Origin: Fidelibacterota bacterium
GTDB lineage: Bacteria > Fidelibacterota > UBA8477 > JABMPR01
Reading direction: 5' to 3'
Length of the DNA: 64,000 nucleotides
Assembly: GCA_024278595.1 (NCBI GenBank)
Contig: JAJRSW010000039.1
Location: 27,463-91,462, forward strand
The translations under genes were made by a program, and so were the position numbers. The notes beneath the pieces were generated by a model. That model did no database searches, was not told where the DNA came from, and worked only from the letters and a program-made list of their open reading frames with translations. This document shows, one piece after another, positions 17,187 through 25,749 of this stretch; position 1 is the stretch's first letter, and every line of letters begins with the position of its first letter.

Positions 17187-18896
17187 TTGTTGACCAACTG
17201 GCGTTTAATTCTGATACTTAGCCTCCCACTTGGCCTATGGGCTGAAGGGGTGACCTGGAATATTGGCCTAATATCTAATATCGGTCAGGGAGAACAGGTC
17301 GGTCTGAATTATGATTATCTGGAAAACTTCCTGGATGGATCCCTGAAATCAGGTCCCTGGTATCTGGATCTCAGATTTGAATATAGTGATCCACCGGAGT
17401 ATGGCCGAGTGGCTTTTGGTCTTAACCGAGGCCGGTTACAATATTCCAGTGAAAACTGGTCACTCGAGGTTGGTGATATTGCCGCTGTTTTTGGTCGTGG
17501 TATTTCTCTGAATCTATATGAAGACCAAAGTATTGATTTCGATAATCAAATTAGAGGGCTTCGGCTGACCACAACCCTGTTTGATGAGCATGAGCTTGAT
17601 TTCCTGGTGGGAAGCAATTCGGATTTTCAGTTTTATTCACCCAGCTCAGACCTGCGTGAGCCGGATGGTGAGGCAGCTTTTGAATTGTCCGGAGTGGAGG
17701 CCACTTTTAATGCCCCTAGTGGAAATTGGTATCTGGCACCCTACCTTATTGGGAGTCGATTACAATCCAATTATAGCTGGCCTGGTATTGACCCAGCTAT
17801 TGGCGGAATTGCTATTGATACGGTAACCCAAACCATGCACACGCTCCAGGGTGGCTGGAGCCAGTCATTGTACCGGGATTCATGGGATATCTTTCTGGAA
17901 TACAACCTGACCCGTAAGATCTTCGATTACCCACTGGTCTCTCAGACCATAATCCAGACTGAAGATGATCTGATCCTGCAGAATGATTCCCGCGACTACG
18001 AGTCTTCAGGTCAGGCTCTGAACATACAGATCAACTGGTTCCCAGAGTGGTTTACTGCAATGTTCGAATACAAGAGGTATCTGAATGGACCAGAATTGTT
18101 TGGGAATAAACGAAATCCCCTACTCCTGGCGACCAAACCACTGCCCTGGCAACTGGGGCCCACCGGTATCCGACAGCATGACATAAGTCTGCTTGGCAAT
18201 GTTACCCACCCCGTTGACTACGGCGATGAGTTGGGCTGGAATATGGAATTGCGTTATGCTATTGCCTCTGAATGGGCTGTGATCTTTAATGCTACCCAAG
18301 CCTCCCAAACAAGAGATAGTCGAGATCTGGACCAGACTGCCGGAATTTGGCCAAAACAAGACATCACCCGTAACCCCTGGCAGGAGTATTTTATTGAGAT
18401 CGAATTCTCAGGTGAGACCCTCTCCCAACGGATGTTTATCGCTTATACCCAATCGGTTCTCAGTGGATACTCTGCCGCCGAGATCACAGAGCATTATACC
18501 CTCGTTCCTGCTTATTTGTCCTGGTACCCCCGAGATGATCTGGTGTTCTCGACAGTCCTGGAGCTTCAGCGATCTAAAGTACGCGGAGCGGAATATGCCG
18601 GGTCAACCATTGCAGGTCATGAGTTCCTGAGTGCCCATACCATCGGGAGTATTGATCTGAAGCATAAATATTCAGCCTCGCTTATCTGGGATAGTAGTGA
18701 TGACCCCAATCTTAACAGTGGAATTCATGAAATCCAGCACTGGCTCAGTGGCGAATTATCGCTTAAGCCAATTGATGGACTCTGGATCCGAGCCTCCTAT
18801 GGGAAAGAAAAAGGCGGTGTTCGCTGTACGGGGGGCGTTTGTAGAGTTATTAATCCCTTCCAGGGTGTCCGCATGAGTCTGGAGTGGCGGTTATGA
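17187..18896 (+). CDS. Outer-membrane beta-barrel protein (DUF6029-like)
   Basis: A 569-residue protein starting at TTG with a signal peptide ending at LPLGLWAEG. The rest alternates hydrophobic and polar residues with many aromatic-rich strands and ends in SLEWRL, as outer-membrane barrels do. The N-terminal region GDIAAVFGRGISLNLYED resembles DUF6029-type proteins of Bacteroidota. It lies 9 nt after the thioredoxin gene and overlaps the Omp28-type gene by ATGA, so these envelope proteins are probably made together. Cargo or ligand unknown. Confidence 0.65.
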   Translation: MLTNWRLILILSLPLGLWAEGVTWNIGLISNIGQGEQVGLNYDYLENFLDGSLKSGPWYLDLRFEYSDPPEYGRVAFGLNRGRLQYSSENWSLEVGDIAAVFGRGISLNLYEDQSIDFDNQIRGLRLTTTLFDEHELDFLVGSNSDFQFYSPSSDLREPDGEAAFELSGVEATFNAPSGNWYLAPYLIGSRLQSNYSWPGIDPAIGGIAIDTVTQTMHTLQGGWSQSLYRDSWDIFLEYNLTRKIFDYPLVSQTIIQTEDDLILQNDSRDYESSGQALNIQINWFPEWFTAMFEYKRYLNGPELFGNKRNPLLLATKPLPWQLGPTGIRQHDISLLGNVTHPVDYGDELGWNMELRYAIASEWAVIFNATQASQTRDSRDLDQTAGIWPKQDITRNPWQEYFIEIEFSGETLSQRMFIAYTQSVLSGYSAAEITEHYTLVPAYLSWYPRDDLVFSTVLELQRSKVRGAEYAGSTIAGHEFLSAHTIGSIDLKHKYSASLIWDSSDDPNLNSGIHEIQHWLSGELSLKPIDGLWIRASYGKEKGGVRCTGGVCRVINPFQGVRMSLEWRL

Positions 18897-20173
18897 GAAA
18901 AATAGTGTACCTCTTAATGATATTAGCTGTCTTCTGGTCTTGTGATTGGGGACCTGAGAGGATTGATGTTGATGGTGAAACTAAATTCCAGGCCATTAAC
19001 TTAGCCCAGGGCGATACACTTGATATGTTCATCACGGGTCATGACGTTGTTATCGAAGGAGTGACTACTCCAAATGTTGTTACCGCTGAGATATTGTCAT
19101 CTTTCAGTATTAGGTTGATCGGGGAAAACATTGGAGAAACTCAGCTTATAGTAAAGTATCTCCTCAATGTGGTTGGGGGGCCAAAGGCAACGGGTATCGC
19201 TTACTGGATCATTTCAGTCACAGATGGCATTCCGCTACAGCTAACCTTGGGTGAAGCAAAAACTGTTCAACTGGCTGACTACCTAAGCGCCGAACAATTT
19301 GACCGAATCGACTCAATTTCGGTCCTGCTACCTGATAGTTTAGCTGAGGGAGATATGGACGTTCAAATAGCTGGTAGTACAGTCAGTCTCCAGAGCAATT
19401 TACCTGGAGTTAAGCGGGTGGAGATCCTCGCCCTGGATCGCCTGGGGGTACAGATAATCCCGTTGTTATTTGAGACTCAGACCAGCATCTGGAAAAGAGT
19501 ATTAGGGGAATTATTTACAAATGCAGGTTGTGTGAACTGCCCAGTAGCCAACGAAAATTTTGATCATCTCTACGAGGAATATCCTGAAAATTTCACAGCT
19601 ATTCGTTATCATGTATTCTGGACAGACCCCAACGACCCCATGAATTTGTACAATCCCACGGAAGTGGAGGATCGGCGCTTATTTTATGGAGGGTCTTATG
19701 AAGCGCCTAGACTGCTTATGGAAGGTGTCCCAACAGCAGATTATGAAAACCTGGATGCTTTAAAAATATTTGTGAATCTGGCGCTTGATTCAGGATCTGA
19801 TGTGCACATTTGGAAACCAGCATTTAACAGCACGGGGGATAGTCTGTTTGTCGATTATCGGATCCAAAATTTTGGGGCAGCCCTGGATAACTTGATCTGC
19901 TGGACCGTTTTAACAGAAAACAGCATCTACTATGCTGGAACCAATGGTGAGACCATCCACATGCAGGTCATGCGTGATATGACTGCGACTGAGATAGCTG
20001 AATTGGATGGTGTGCTTACTGTTCAACAAGGCTTAAAGCTGGCCCCTGAGTATGCAGCTTCCGCGGCGTTTCATCTCGTGATATTTTTACAGGATCTGCA
20101 CACCAAAGAAATATTACAAACCATTGATCATACCATTTTAGAATTATCAGCCTCGGGCTCTGAAAATCCCTGA
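18893..20173 (+). CDS. Omp28-related lipoprotein with thioredoxin-like CxxC
   Basis: A 426-residue lipoprotein. Signal LLMILAVFWSC has the lipobox Cys17. After an N-terminal beta-rich region of about 190 residues comes the Omp28-type thioredoxin-like fold: ELFTNAGCVNCP with Cys213 and Cys216, then AIRYHVFWTDP. Omp28-type proteins are outer-membrane-associated and often redox-active; physiological substrates are unknown. ATGA overlap with the upstream barrel gene suggests that the two act together. Confidence 0.75.
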   Translation: MRKIVYLLMILAVFWSCDWGPERIDVDGETKFQAINLAQGDTLDMFITGHDVVIEGVTTPNVVTAEILSSFSIRLIGENIGETQLIVKYLLNVVGGPKATGIAYWIISVTDGIPLQLTLGEAKTVQLADYLSAEQFDRIDSISVLLPDSLAEGDMDVQIAGSTVSLQSNLPGVKRVEILALDRLGVQIIPLLFETQTSIWKRVLGELFTNAGCVNCPVANENFDHLYEEYPENFTAIRYHVFWTDPNDPMNLYNPTEVEDRRLFYGGSYEAPRLLMEGVPTADYENLDALKIFVNLALDSGSDVHIWKPAFNSTGDSLFVDYRIQNFGAALDNLICWTVLTENSIYYAGTNGETIHMQVMRDMTATEIAELDGVLTVQQGLKLAPEYAASAAFHLVIFLQDLHTKEILQTIDHTILELSASGSENP

Positions 20174-20178
20174 GTACT

Positions 20179-20622
20179 ATGGCTGAGCTCCATCCATTTC
20201 TAGTTCACTTCCCCATAGCCTTGATCCTGGTTGCCTTTCTATTTGATCTGTACGGAGTGGCCAGGAGTCATTTGAACAGCACCTGGACGGCATTTACCCT
20301 GCAAATAATGGCTGCACTTTCGGCACTTCTGGCTGCTTTTAGCGGAAATCTCGCTGAATCATCCCCGGCTATGCAGGAAGTTCTGGTCCAGGGCGTGGCT
20401 GATTCTCTGGAAGCCCATATTTCCATGGGAAATACCATTGTCTGGATCGTTGTGCTCGTTGTATTGGGGCGGACATTTGCGCTACTGGAAAAGAAAAAAT
20501 GGGCAACTGGTGGTTGGTTATTCCCCACACTTAGTCTGGCTTTGGCCATCCTGGTAATCTACACCGGTTTATTAGGTGGTGCCTTGAGTCAGGATATTCT
20601 ACAATATTTCATAGAACATTAA
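20179..20622 (+). CDS. DUF2231 membrane protein
   Basis: A 147-residue inner-membrane protein with four hydrophobic helices and the DUF2231 opening motif ELHPFLVHFPIALILVAFLF, whose two His residues could bind haem or metal. Family members are found with cytochromes and redox genes. It is the last gene of the + strand unit and is followed by the palindromic terminator at 20725. Confidence 0.8.
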   Translation: MAELHPFLVHFPIALILVAFLFDLYGVARSHLNSTWTAFTLQIMAALSALLAAFSGNLAESSPAMQEVLVQGVADSLEAHISMGNTIVWIVVLVVLGRTFALLEKKKWATGGWLFPTLSLALAILVIYTGLLGGALSQDILQYFIEH

Positions 20623-20724
20623 TCTGATACTTGCGGTCCTCTACCCGGAGGTTGAGTTCACCGAAGCCATGCTGGTGTTGTGGTAAGGGGTGGACATTTG
20701 GGCCAGGCACAAGTCCAGGCAGGA

Positions 20725-20760
20725 TAATAATAGCGAGGATTTAAATCCTCGCTATTATTA
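20725..20760. terminator. Perfect 36 bp palindrome, bidirectional terminator
   Basis: Two perfect 18 bp arms (TAATAATAGCGAGGATTT and its complement) with no spacer, between convergent genes (DUF2231 on + and the peroxidase on -). The A/T-rich ends supply a T-run on either strand. Confidence 0.8.
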
Positions 20761-20790
20761 TGGAAAAACCCGTGGCACTGCCCAAACAAA

Positions 20791-21804
20791 TTAACGCTTG
20801 ACGAATTGCTTGCCATTCATAGTGGCCAGAAATGATGCGATCTTGGCTGCTTCTGCTTCTGTGATCTGCATCATGAGTTGCATATCACCCATCATAATAA
20901 TGGTTTCTTCAAGGCTGGCGACGCCACCATCATGAAAATAGGGGCCGGTCAGGGCAACATTCCTCATGGAGGGCACCTTGAACATAAATTTGTCCTGCTC
21001 CAAACCGGTTGCTTCAAAACGTCCCTCATCAGTAAGATCTTTATAAGGTTTGATGAGACCGTTCTTCTGGTACATACTGCCACCTAGCATGGACCCCATG
21101 TGACAGGTGATACAGGCCTTGCCCATAAAGAGTTCAAGACCTTCAACTTCGGTTATATTCATGGCTTTAAGATCGCCCCCTAGAAAGTCGTCAAAACGGT
21201 CATGGGTAATCAGGGTACGTTCAAAAGCTGCTATTGCTTCGGTAATATTTTCGTAGTCAATGGCATCCTTTCCAAAGGCGGCAGTGAACATCGGATCGTA
21301 TTCAGGAATGGCTTTGATCTTAGCAACTGCCGTAGCTGAATCCGGGATGGCCATTTCCGCAGGGTTTAAGATCGGACCACCCGCCTGCTCGTTCAGGTCT
21401 GCTGCACGACCATCCCAAAACTGAACAAAATGAAATCCGGCGTTAAAGACTGTGGGAGAATTTCTGGCTCCCGGGATCCCGTTGGTACCTTCTGAAGTTG
21501 GTTTATTATCAACACCAGCGGTGCTAAGATCATGACAGGTGTTGCAGGACATATCGTCTGTATTTGAGAGTGCGGTCTCTAAATAGAGCTTTTTCCCTAA
21601 TTCGATAAGGGCTGGTGTGTCATGCTCTGATCCTGGCATTTTAGCTGGTATAACTGCAAACATGGGTTTGGCCTGGTCCAGGATACCTTGTTGGTAGCTT
21701 AGGTCTTCTTTTGGTTCTGCTTTAGGTGCTTCTGCTTTGCCACCGCAGTGGACAACGAAAGCCATCATCATTACAGACAAGGTCAGGATCATTATTTTTT
21801 TCAT
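20791..21804 (-). CDS. Dihaem cytochrome c peroxidase (MauG/CcpA family), lipoprotein
   Basis: A 337-residue periplasmic lipoprotein (lipobox Cys20 in FVVHCGG) with two c-type haem sites, CNTCH (87-91) and CITCH (231-235). The motifs NSPTVFNAGF and FKVPSMRNVALTGPYFHDG are typical of bacterial dihaem peroxidases. It would reduce hydrogen peroxide with electrons from a c-type cytochrome. It stands alone on the minus strand, with a possible promoter inside the inverted repeat at 21818-21873. Confidence 0.92.
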   Translation of the reverse strand: MKKIMILTLSVMMMAFVVHCGGKAEAPKAEPKEDLSYQQGILDQAKPMFAVIPAKMPGSEHDTPALIELGKKLYLETALSNTDDMSCNTCHDLSTAGVDNKPTSEGTNGIPGARNSPTVFNAGFHFVQFWDGRAADLNEQAGGPILNPAEMAIPDSATAVAKIKAIPEYDPMFTAAFGKDAIDYENITEAIAAFERTLITHDRFDDFLGGDLKAMNITEVEGLELFMGKACITCHMGSMLGGSMYQKNGLIKPYKDLTDEGRFEATGLEQDKFMFKVPSMRNVALTGPYFHDGGVASLEETIIMMGDMQLMMQITEAEAAKIASFLATMNGKQFVKR

Positions 21805-21817
21805 TGAGATTTCCCCT

Positions 21818-21873
21818 CTAGTTGTGTTAAAGTCATATAATGCTAAAGCACAAGAAGTTATTTACACAACTAG
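21818..21873. promoter_or_regulatory. CTAGTTGTGT inverted repeat around the peroxidase promoter region
   Basis: Perfect 10 bp arms (CTAGTTGTGT and ACACAACTAG) enclose 36 bp. Read on the minus strand, the enclosed DNA contains a plausible -35/-10-like pair (TTGTGC and TATATG). The repeat may be an operator, or a very short element with CTAG ends; I cannot tell which. Confidence 0.35.
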
Positions 21874-22020
21874 GAAAAGCTTGAAAAAAATTACTGGGTC
21901 AGGGCACTGATTCTATGATCATTGACATGGGCACGGATTGTCATCCCGCAGACAGAATACAGTTAATTCCACTGTAGCTACAAACCTCCACTTGCACTTG
22001 CTTCAGCGGGTTCTATATTA

Positions 22021-22040
22021 CATACCGACCAGTCGGTATG
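22021..22040. promoter_or_regulatory. TetR-family operator
   Basis: CATACCGAC-CA-GTCGGTATG: perfect 9 bp arms around a 2 bp centre, the classic form bound by many TetR-family fatty-acid regulators (ACCGAC/GTCGGT). It lies 30 bp upstream of the tetR start and so probably mediates autoregulation. I found no second perfect copy in front of the acyl-CoA dehydrogenase gene. Confidence 0.8.
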
Positions 22041-22069
22041 TTGAGGATAATGTGATAGAAGGCCCTGAA

Positions 22070-22666
22070 ATGACAGAAAGAAGACCGAGCTCCGAACGCA
22101 GAACAGAAATACTTGAAGCAGCGCTGACCATTTTTGTGAAAAAAGGCTACTCAGATACTCGGATGGAGGACATTGTCCAGGAGATCGGGCTGAGCAAAGG
22201 AGCTCTCTATCATCATTTCCAAAGTAAGCGAGATTTGTTTATAGCCTTGATCGAACAATGGATGGATCAGTTTGCAGCTATCGAAAGATCTGATGGTTTA
22301 CGGGCAAAACCATCAGCAGATATCATAAAAAAAATTAGCAGATTTACAGCCAAGATCTTTCAACGCAATCCGAACTGGTTCCTGGTAGAGCCGGAGATCT
22401 GGGCTTTCGCTAATCGTGATATGGAAATCAGGGAACTCTCAAATAAGCTCTATAACAGGGTCCTGACAGTGTTTGAGACATTGGTGGACAGAGGCATAGA
22501 ATATGGTGAGTTTAAGCAGGTCAACTCCCGCATGATAGCACTGTCGATCATGACCTCACTCCATGGTATGATCTGGTTTGTCCTCTTCCAGCCTGAGGAT
22601 TTTTCGTTAGAAGAATACGTTGACCTCAATATGGAATTTATCCTGAACGGTATTACCAAGAAATAG
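22070..22666 (+). CDS. TetR/AcrR family transcriptional regulator
   Basis: A 198-residue repressor from the ATG at 22070, which has AGAAGG 7 nt upstream; an in-frame GTG at 22052 with GAGG is an alternative. The N-terminal TetR HTH spans about residues 10-56 (IVQEIGLSKGALYHHFQSKR). The C-terminal ligand-binding part is all helical. It is preceded by its own palindromic operator and followed, 136 bp later, by a beta-oxidation operon. By analogy with FadR/YsiA-type TetR proteins it probably represses that operon until acyl-CoA binds. Confidence 0.88.
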   Translation: MTERRPSSERRTEILEAALTIFVKKGYSDTRMEDIVQEIGLSKGALYHHFQSKRDLFIALIEQWMDQFAAIERSDGLRAKPSADIIKKISRFTAKIFQRNPNWFLVEPEIWAFANRDMEIRELSNKLYNRVLTVFETLVDRGIEYGEFKQVNSRMIALSIMTSLHGMIWFVLFQPEDFSLEEYVDLNMEFILNGITKK

Positions 22667-22801
22667 CAGTAACCGCAGGGTGCGGGGAGAGCTCACAATG
22701 TTTTTAAACCTAACCGGGCATCACTCAATTATGTGAGTATGTGATTGTGAACTAAGTACTCTGCAAGGTGGCTGGAAATTATACAAAAAAAGGAGAATGA
22801 A

Positions 22802-24574
22802 ATGAAAAAGGGTGGCGCATTCTTAACCACACCCTTCGGCGTAGATGAGATCTTCACCAGGGAAAAATGGACTGAGGATCAAAAAGAGTTCTTTGAAGCA
22901 ATTCGAGACTTTGCCGCGGAAGCCATTGCTCCGCACGCGGAAGCTATTGAAAAGCTGGATGAAAAATTATCCCGGGATCTAATGAGACAAATGGGTGAGA
23001 TGGGTGTCCTGGGCATGGACGTCCCCGAGCAGTATGGGGGTATTGGACTGGATAAAACTGCCGCTGCTCTCGCTTTGGAAGCAACCGCAGCTACGGAAAG
23101 CTCCTCATTGATGGTGACGATCACAGACCACACTGGAATTGGACTTTTACCAATCCTATGGTACGGGAATGATGAACAACGCGAGAAATACATTCCTAAA
23201 ATGATGTCTGGAGAGTGGATGAGCTCCTTCGCCCTCACCGAGCCGGGTGCCGGGTCAGATGCTTTGAATGGAACCGCCTCAGCCGTACTTAATGAAGCGG
23301 GAACCCATTATCTCCTGAATGGTGTTAAACAATTTGTCACCAACGGAGCCTGGGCTGATTTAGCGGTCGTTTTTTCCAAGGTCAATGGGGAAAAACTCAC
23401 AGCATTTATTCTCGACCAAGAGACGACCGGTTGGGAGCGTGGACCCGAAGAGCATAAACTGGGCATCAAGGGTTCATCAACCACGACCTACATCTTAAAA
23501 GATTGTAAAGTACCTGTGGAAAATGTCATCGGTGAGGTGGGCAAGGGGGCCGCTGTTGCCTTCAATTGTCTCTACATCGGACGCTTAAAATTGGGTGCGG
23601 TTACCATGGGCGGCGCAAAGCAAACCTTAAAGTATGCCATCAAATATGCCAAAGAGCGACACCAGTTTGCCCAGCCACTGACCGCTTTTGGAATGATACA
23701 GCGCAAGTTTGCCGATATGGTCATTCGCTGTTATGAGTCGGATACGATCACCTATCAATCGACAGGCTCAATTGATACGGGCACGGAGCAGTTTTCAACC
23801 GATGATCCGGAATATTACAACCATCTCTATACGGTCATAGAGGATCACGCCATTGAGAACAGTACCAACAAGATCTTTTCATCAGAAGCCCTGTGGATCA
23901 ACGCCGATGATGGATTACAGATACTGGGTGGTTATGGTGTCTCAGAAGAATATCCCTTTGCTAGAATCCTACGGGATGAACGGGTGAACCGGATCTTTGA
24001 AGGCACCAATGAGATCAACAAAATGATTATTTCAGGGATTGTGATGAAAAAAGCGATCCTGGAGGAATTGCCCATCCGCGAGCAAATTCTTGAACTAGGT
24101 GAGAATTGGATGCCGACAGTGGCAATCCCGGACGATCATCCAGATACCCAGGAGATCAAGGCTGTTGAGCTGGGACGTGGAATTATCCTGAAAACTTTAC
24201 ATGAATTGATCCTGAAATATGGACAGGATTTTAAAAACACTCAGTTTGAAATCGAAGCATTCGCCAATATGGTCATTGCCCAACAGGTGATCTTTAGCGT
24301 ATTAAGACGTTACCTGCAATTGGATCAGACCTATGCGCGCCGGAGTACCGTGCGTTCTATTCTTAAGGTATCGGTGTTGCGCAATCTGGAAGTGATCGTT
24401 GCTAACGCGAAAAAGATTCTAAGACACATTCTGGATCAGGCAGATCGGGATAGTAAACTGAATCAGCTGGAGCTGGAACTTTCAGAACTGGCCTATCATG
24501 CTGATGTCATTAAAGAACAGGAAAATGTGTTTCAACTCTTACTCAAACGCGGTGAATATCCGCTTAATGATTAG
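22802..24574 (+). CDS. Acyl-CoA dehydrogenase (FadE-like)
   Basis: A 590-residue flavoenzyme, longer than the usual 380 because of an extra C-terminal helical domain, as in Bacillus FadE-type enzymes. The N-terminal domain covers about residues 15-130. FAD/substrate motif FALTEPGAGSDA is near 142-153 and the catalytic base is Glu400 in IFEGTNEIN. It oxidises acyl-CoA to trans-2-enoyl-CoA and passes electrons to ETF. AAAAGGAG lies before the ATG. First gene of the operon with thiolase (39 nt gap) and the fused dehydrogenase/hydratase. Confidence 0.93.
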   Translation: MKKGGAFLTTPFGVDEIFTREKWTEDQKEFFEAIRDFAAEAIAPHAEAIEKLDEKLSRDLMRQMGEMGVLGMDVPEQYGGIGLDKTAAALALEATAATESSSLMVTITDHTGIGLLPILWYGNDEQREKYIPKMMSGEWMSSFALTEPGAGSDALNGTASAVLNEAGTHYLLNGVKQFVTNGAWADLAVVFSKVNGEKLTAFILDQETTGWERGPEEHKLGIKGSSTTTYILKDCKVPVENVIGEVGKGAAVAFNCLYIGRLKLGAVTMGGAKQTLKYAIKYAKERHQFAQPLTAFGMIQRKFADMVIRCYESDTITYQSTGSIDTGTEQFSTDDPEYYNHLYTVIEDHAIENSTNKIFSSEALWINADDGLQILGGYGVSEEYPFARILRDERVNRIFEGTNEINKMIISGIVMKKAILEELPIREQILELGENWMPTVAIPDDHPDTQEIKAVELGRGIILKTLHELILKYGQDFKNTQFEIEAFANMVIAQQVIFSVLRRYLQLDQTYARRSTVRSILKVSVLRNLEVIVANAKKILRHILDQADRDSKLNQLELELSELAYHADVIKEQENVFQLLLKRGEYPLND

Positions 24575-24613
24575 AGTCGCTAAACGAGTATTAAGGACTA
24601 AGGAGATTATAAA

Positions 24614-25747
24614 ATGAGTGAAAGATATAGTGTGATCGTAGATGCTGTTCGGAGTCCCATCGGTTTGAAAAATGGTGCAATGATCGGAATGCGTCCAGAT
24701 GATATTACAGCCCAGGTTGTCAAAGGATTAATGGCCCGAAACCCGGCTGTAAAACCTGAAATGGTTGAAGATCTGGTGTTGGGATGTGCCTTTCCAGAAG
24801 GTAACCAGGGGATGCTCATGGGCCGGGGAGTGGCTCTGTTAGCCGGGTTGCCGGTTACCACAACTGGCAGCACAGTGAATCGCTTTTGTGGCTCTTCCAT
24901 GGATGCTTTGCATCAGCTGAGTACTGCCATCATGGCCGGTGACAAAGAGATCGGGATCGCTGCTGGAGTTGAAGATATGTTTGGGGTGCCCATGGGTGGC
25001 TATAACCCGGACTTTAGTCCTGAACTTTATGAAATGGACTATTATATGGGGATGGGTGAAACTGCTGAAAATCTGGCCCGGGAATTAGATATCAATCGGG
25101 AGGACCAAGAAACCTTTGCCATTGATTCGCATCAGAAAGCCCTGGCTGCCCAAGCTGCCGGTCGCTTTGACAATGAGATCATTCCTATTGAGATCGAAGG
25201 GGTGCGGGTTGAGCAGGATGAGGGGCCCAGGGAACCAAATATTGAGAAGATCAAATCGCTTTCACCCGCCTTTCTGGAGGATGGGACCATCACTGCGGCT
25301 ACTTCAAGTCCCATCAGCGTGGGAGCTTCAGCAGTGCTGATTATGAGCAATACCAGGGCGGAAGAATTGGGTCTGAAAGTTAGAGCCAAGATCATTTCTC
25401 GCGCAGTTGCCGGTGTGGATCCCACACTGATGGGCTCGGGACCATTACCAGCTACCGAAAAAGCATTGAATAATGCCGGAATGACGCTGGATCAGATGGA
25501 TGTCATTGAATTGAACGAGGCTTTTAGCGCCCAGTCACTCTATGTCATTCGTAAAGGTGACTGGCCGCTTGAAAAGATCAATCTGAACGGTGGTGCCATA
25601 GCCTTAGGTCATCCCCTGGGATGTTCAGGAGCCCGGATTGTTACGACGCTCCTGAATGTGATGGAACAGCATGCTGCTCATTACGGCCTGGCCACCATGT
25701 GTATCGGTACCGGTCAAGGTATTGCCACCATCATCGAAAGGAGCTGA
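24614..25747 (+). CDS. Acetyl-CoA acyltransferase (thiolase)
   Basis: A 377-residue thiolase with the acylated Cys92 in NRFCGSSMDALH, His333 in GGAIALGHPLGCSGAR and the second catalytic Cys363 in MCIGTGQG. It cleaves 3-ketoacyl-CoA to acetyl-CoA and a shortened acyl-CoA. Two nucleotides separate its stop from the next gene. Its place between the acyl-CoA dehydrogenase and the hydroxyacyl-CoA dehydrogenase supports the FadA-type degradative role over a biosynthetic one. Confidence 0.93.
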   Translation: MSERYSVIVDAVRSPIGLKNGAMIGMRPDDITAQVVKGLMARNPAVKPEMVEDLVLGCAFPEGNQGMLMGRGVALLAGLPVTTTGSTVNRFCGSSMDALHQLSTAIMAGDKEIGIAAGVEDMFGVPMGGYNPDFSPELYEMDYYMGMGETAENLARELDINREDQETFAIDSHQKALAAQAAGRFDNEIIPIEIEGVRVEQDEGPREPNIEKIKSLSPAFLEDGTITAATSSPISVGASAVLIMSNTRAEELGLKVRAKIISRAVAGVDPTLMGSGPLPATEKALNNAGMTLDQMDVIELNEAFSAQSLYVIRKGDWPLEKINLNGGAIALGHPLGCSGARIVTTLLNVMEQHAAHYGLATMCIGTGQGIATIIERS

Positions 25748-25749
25748 TC

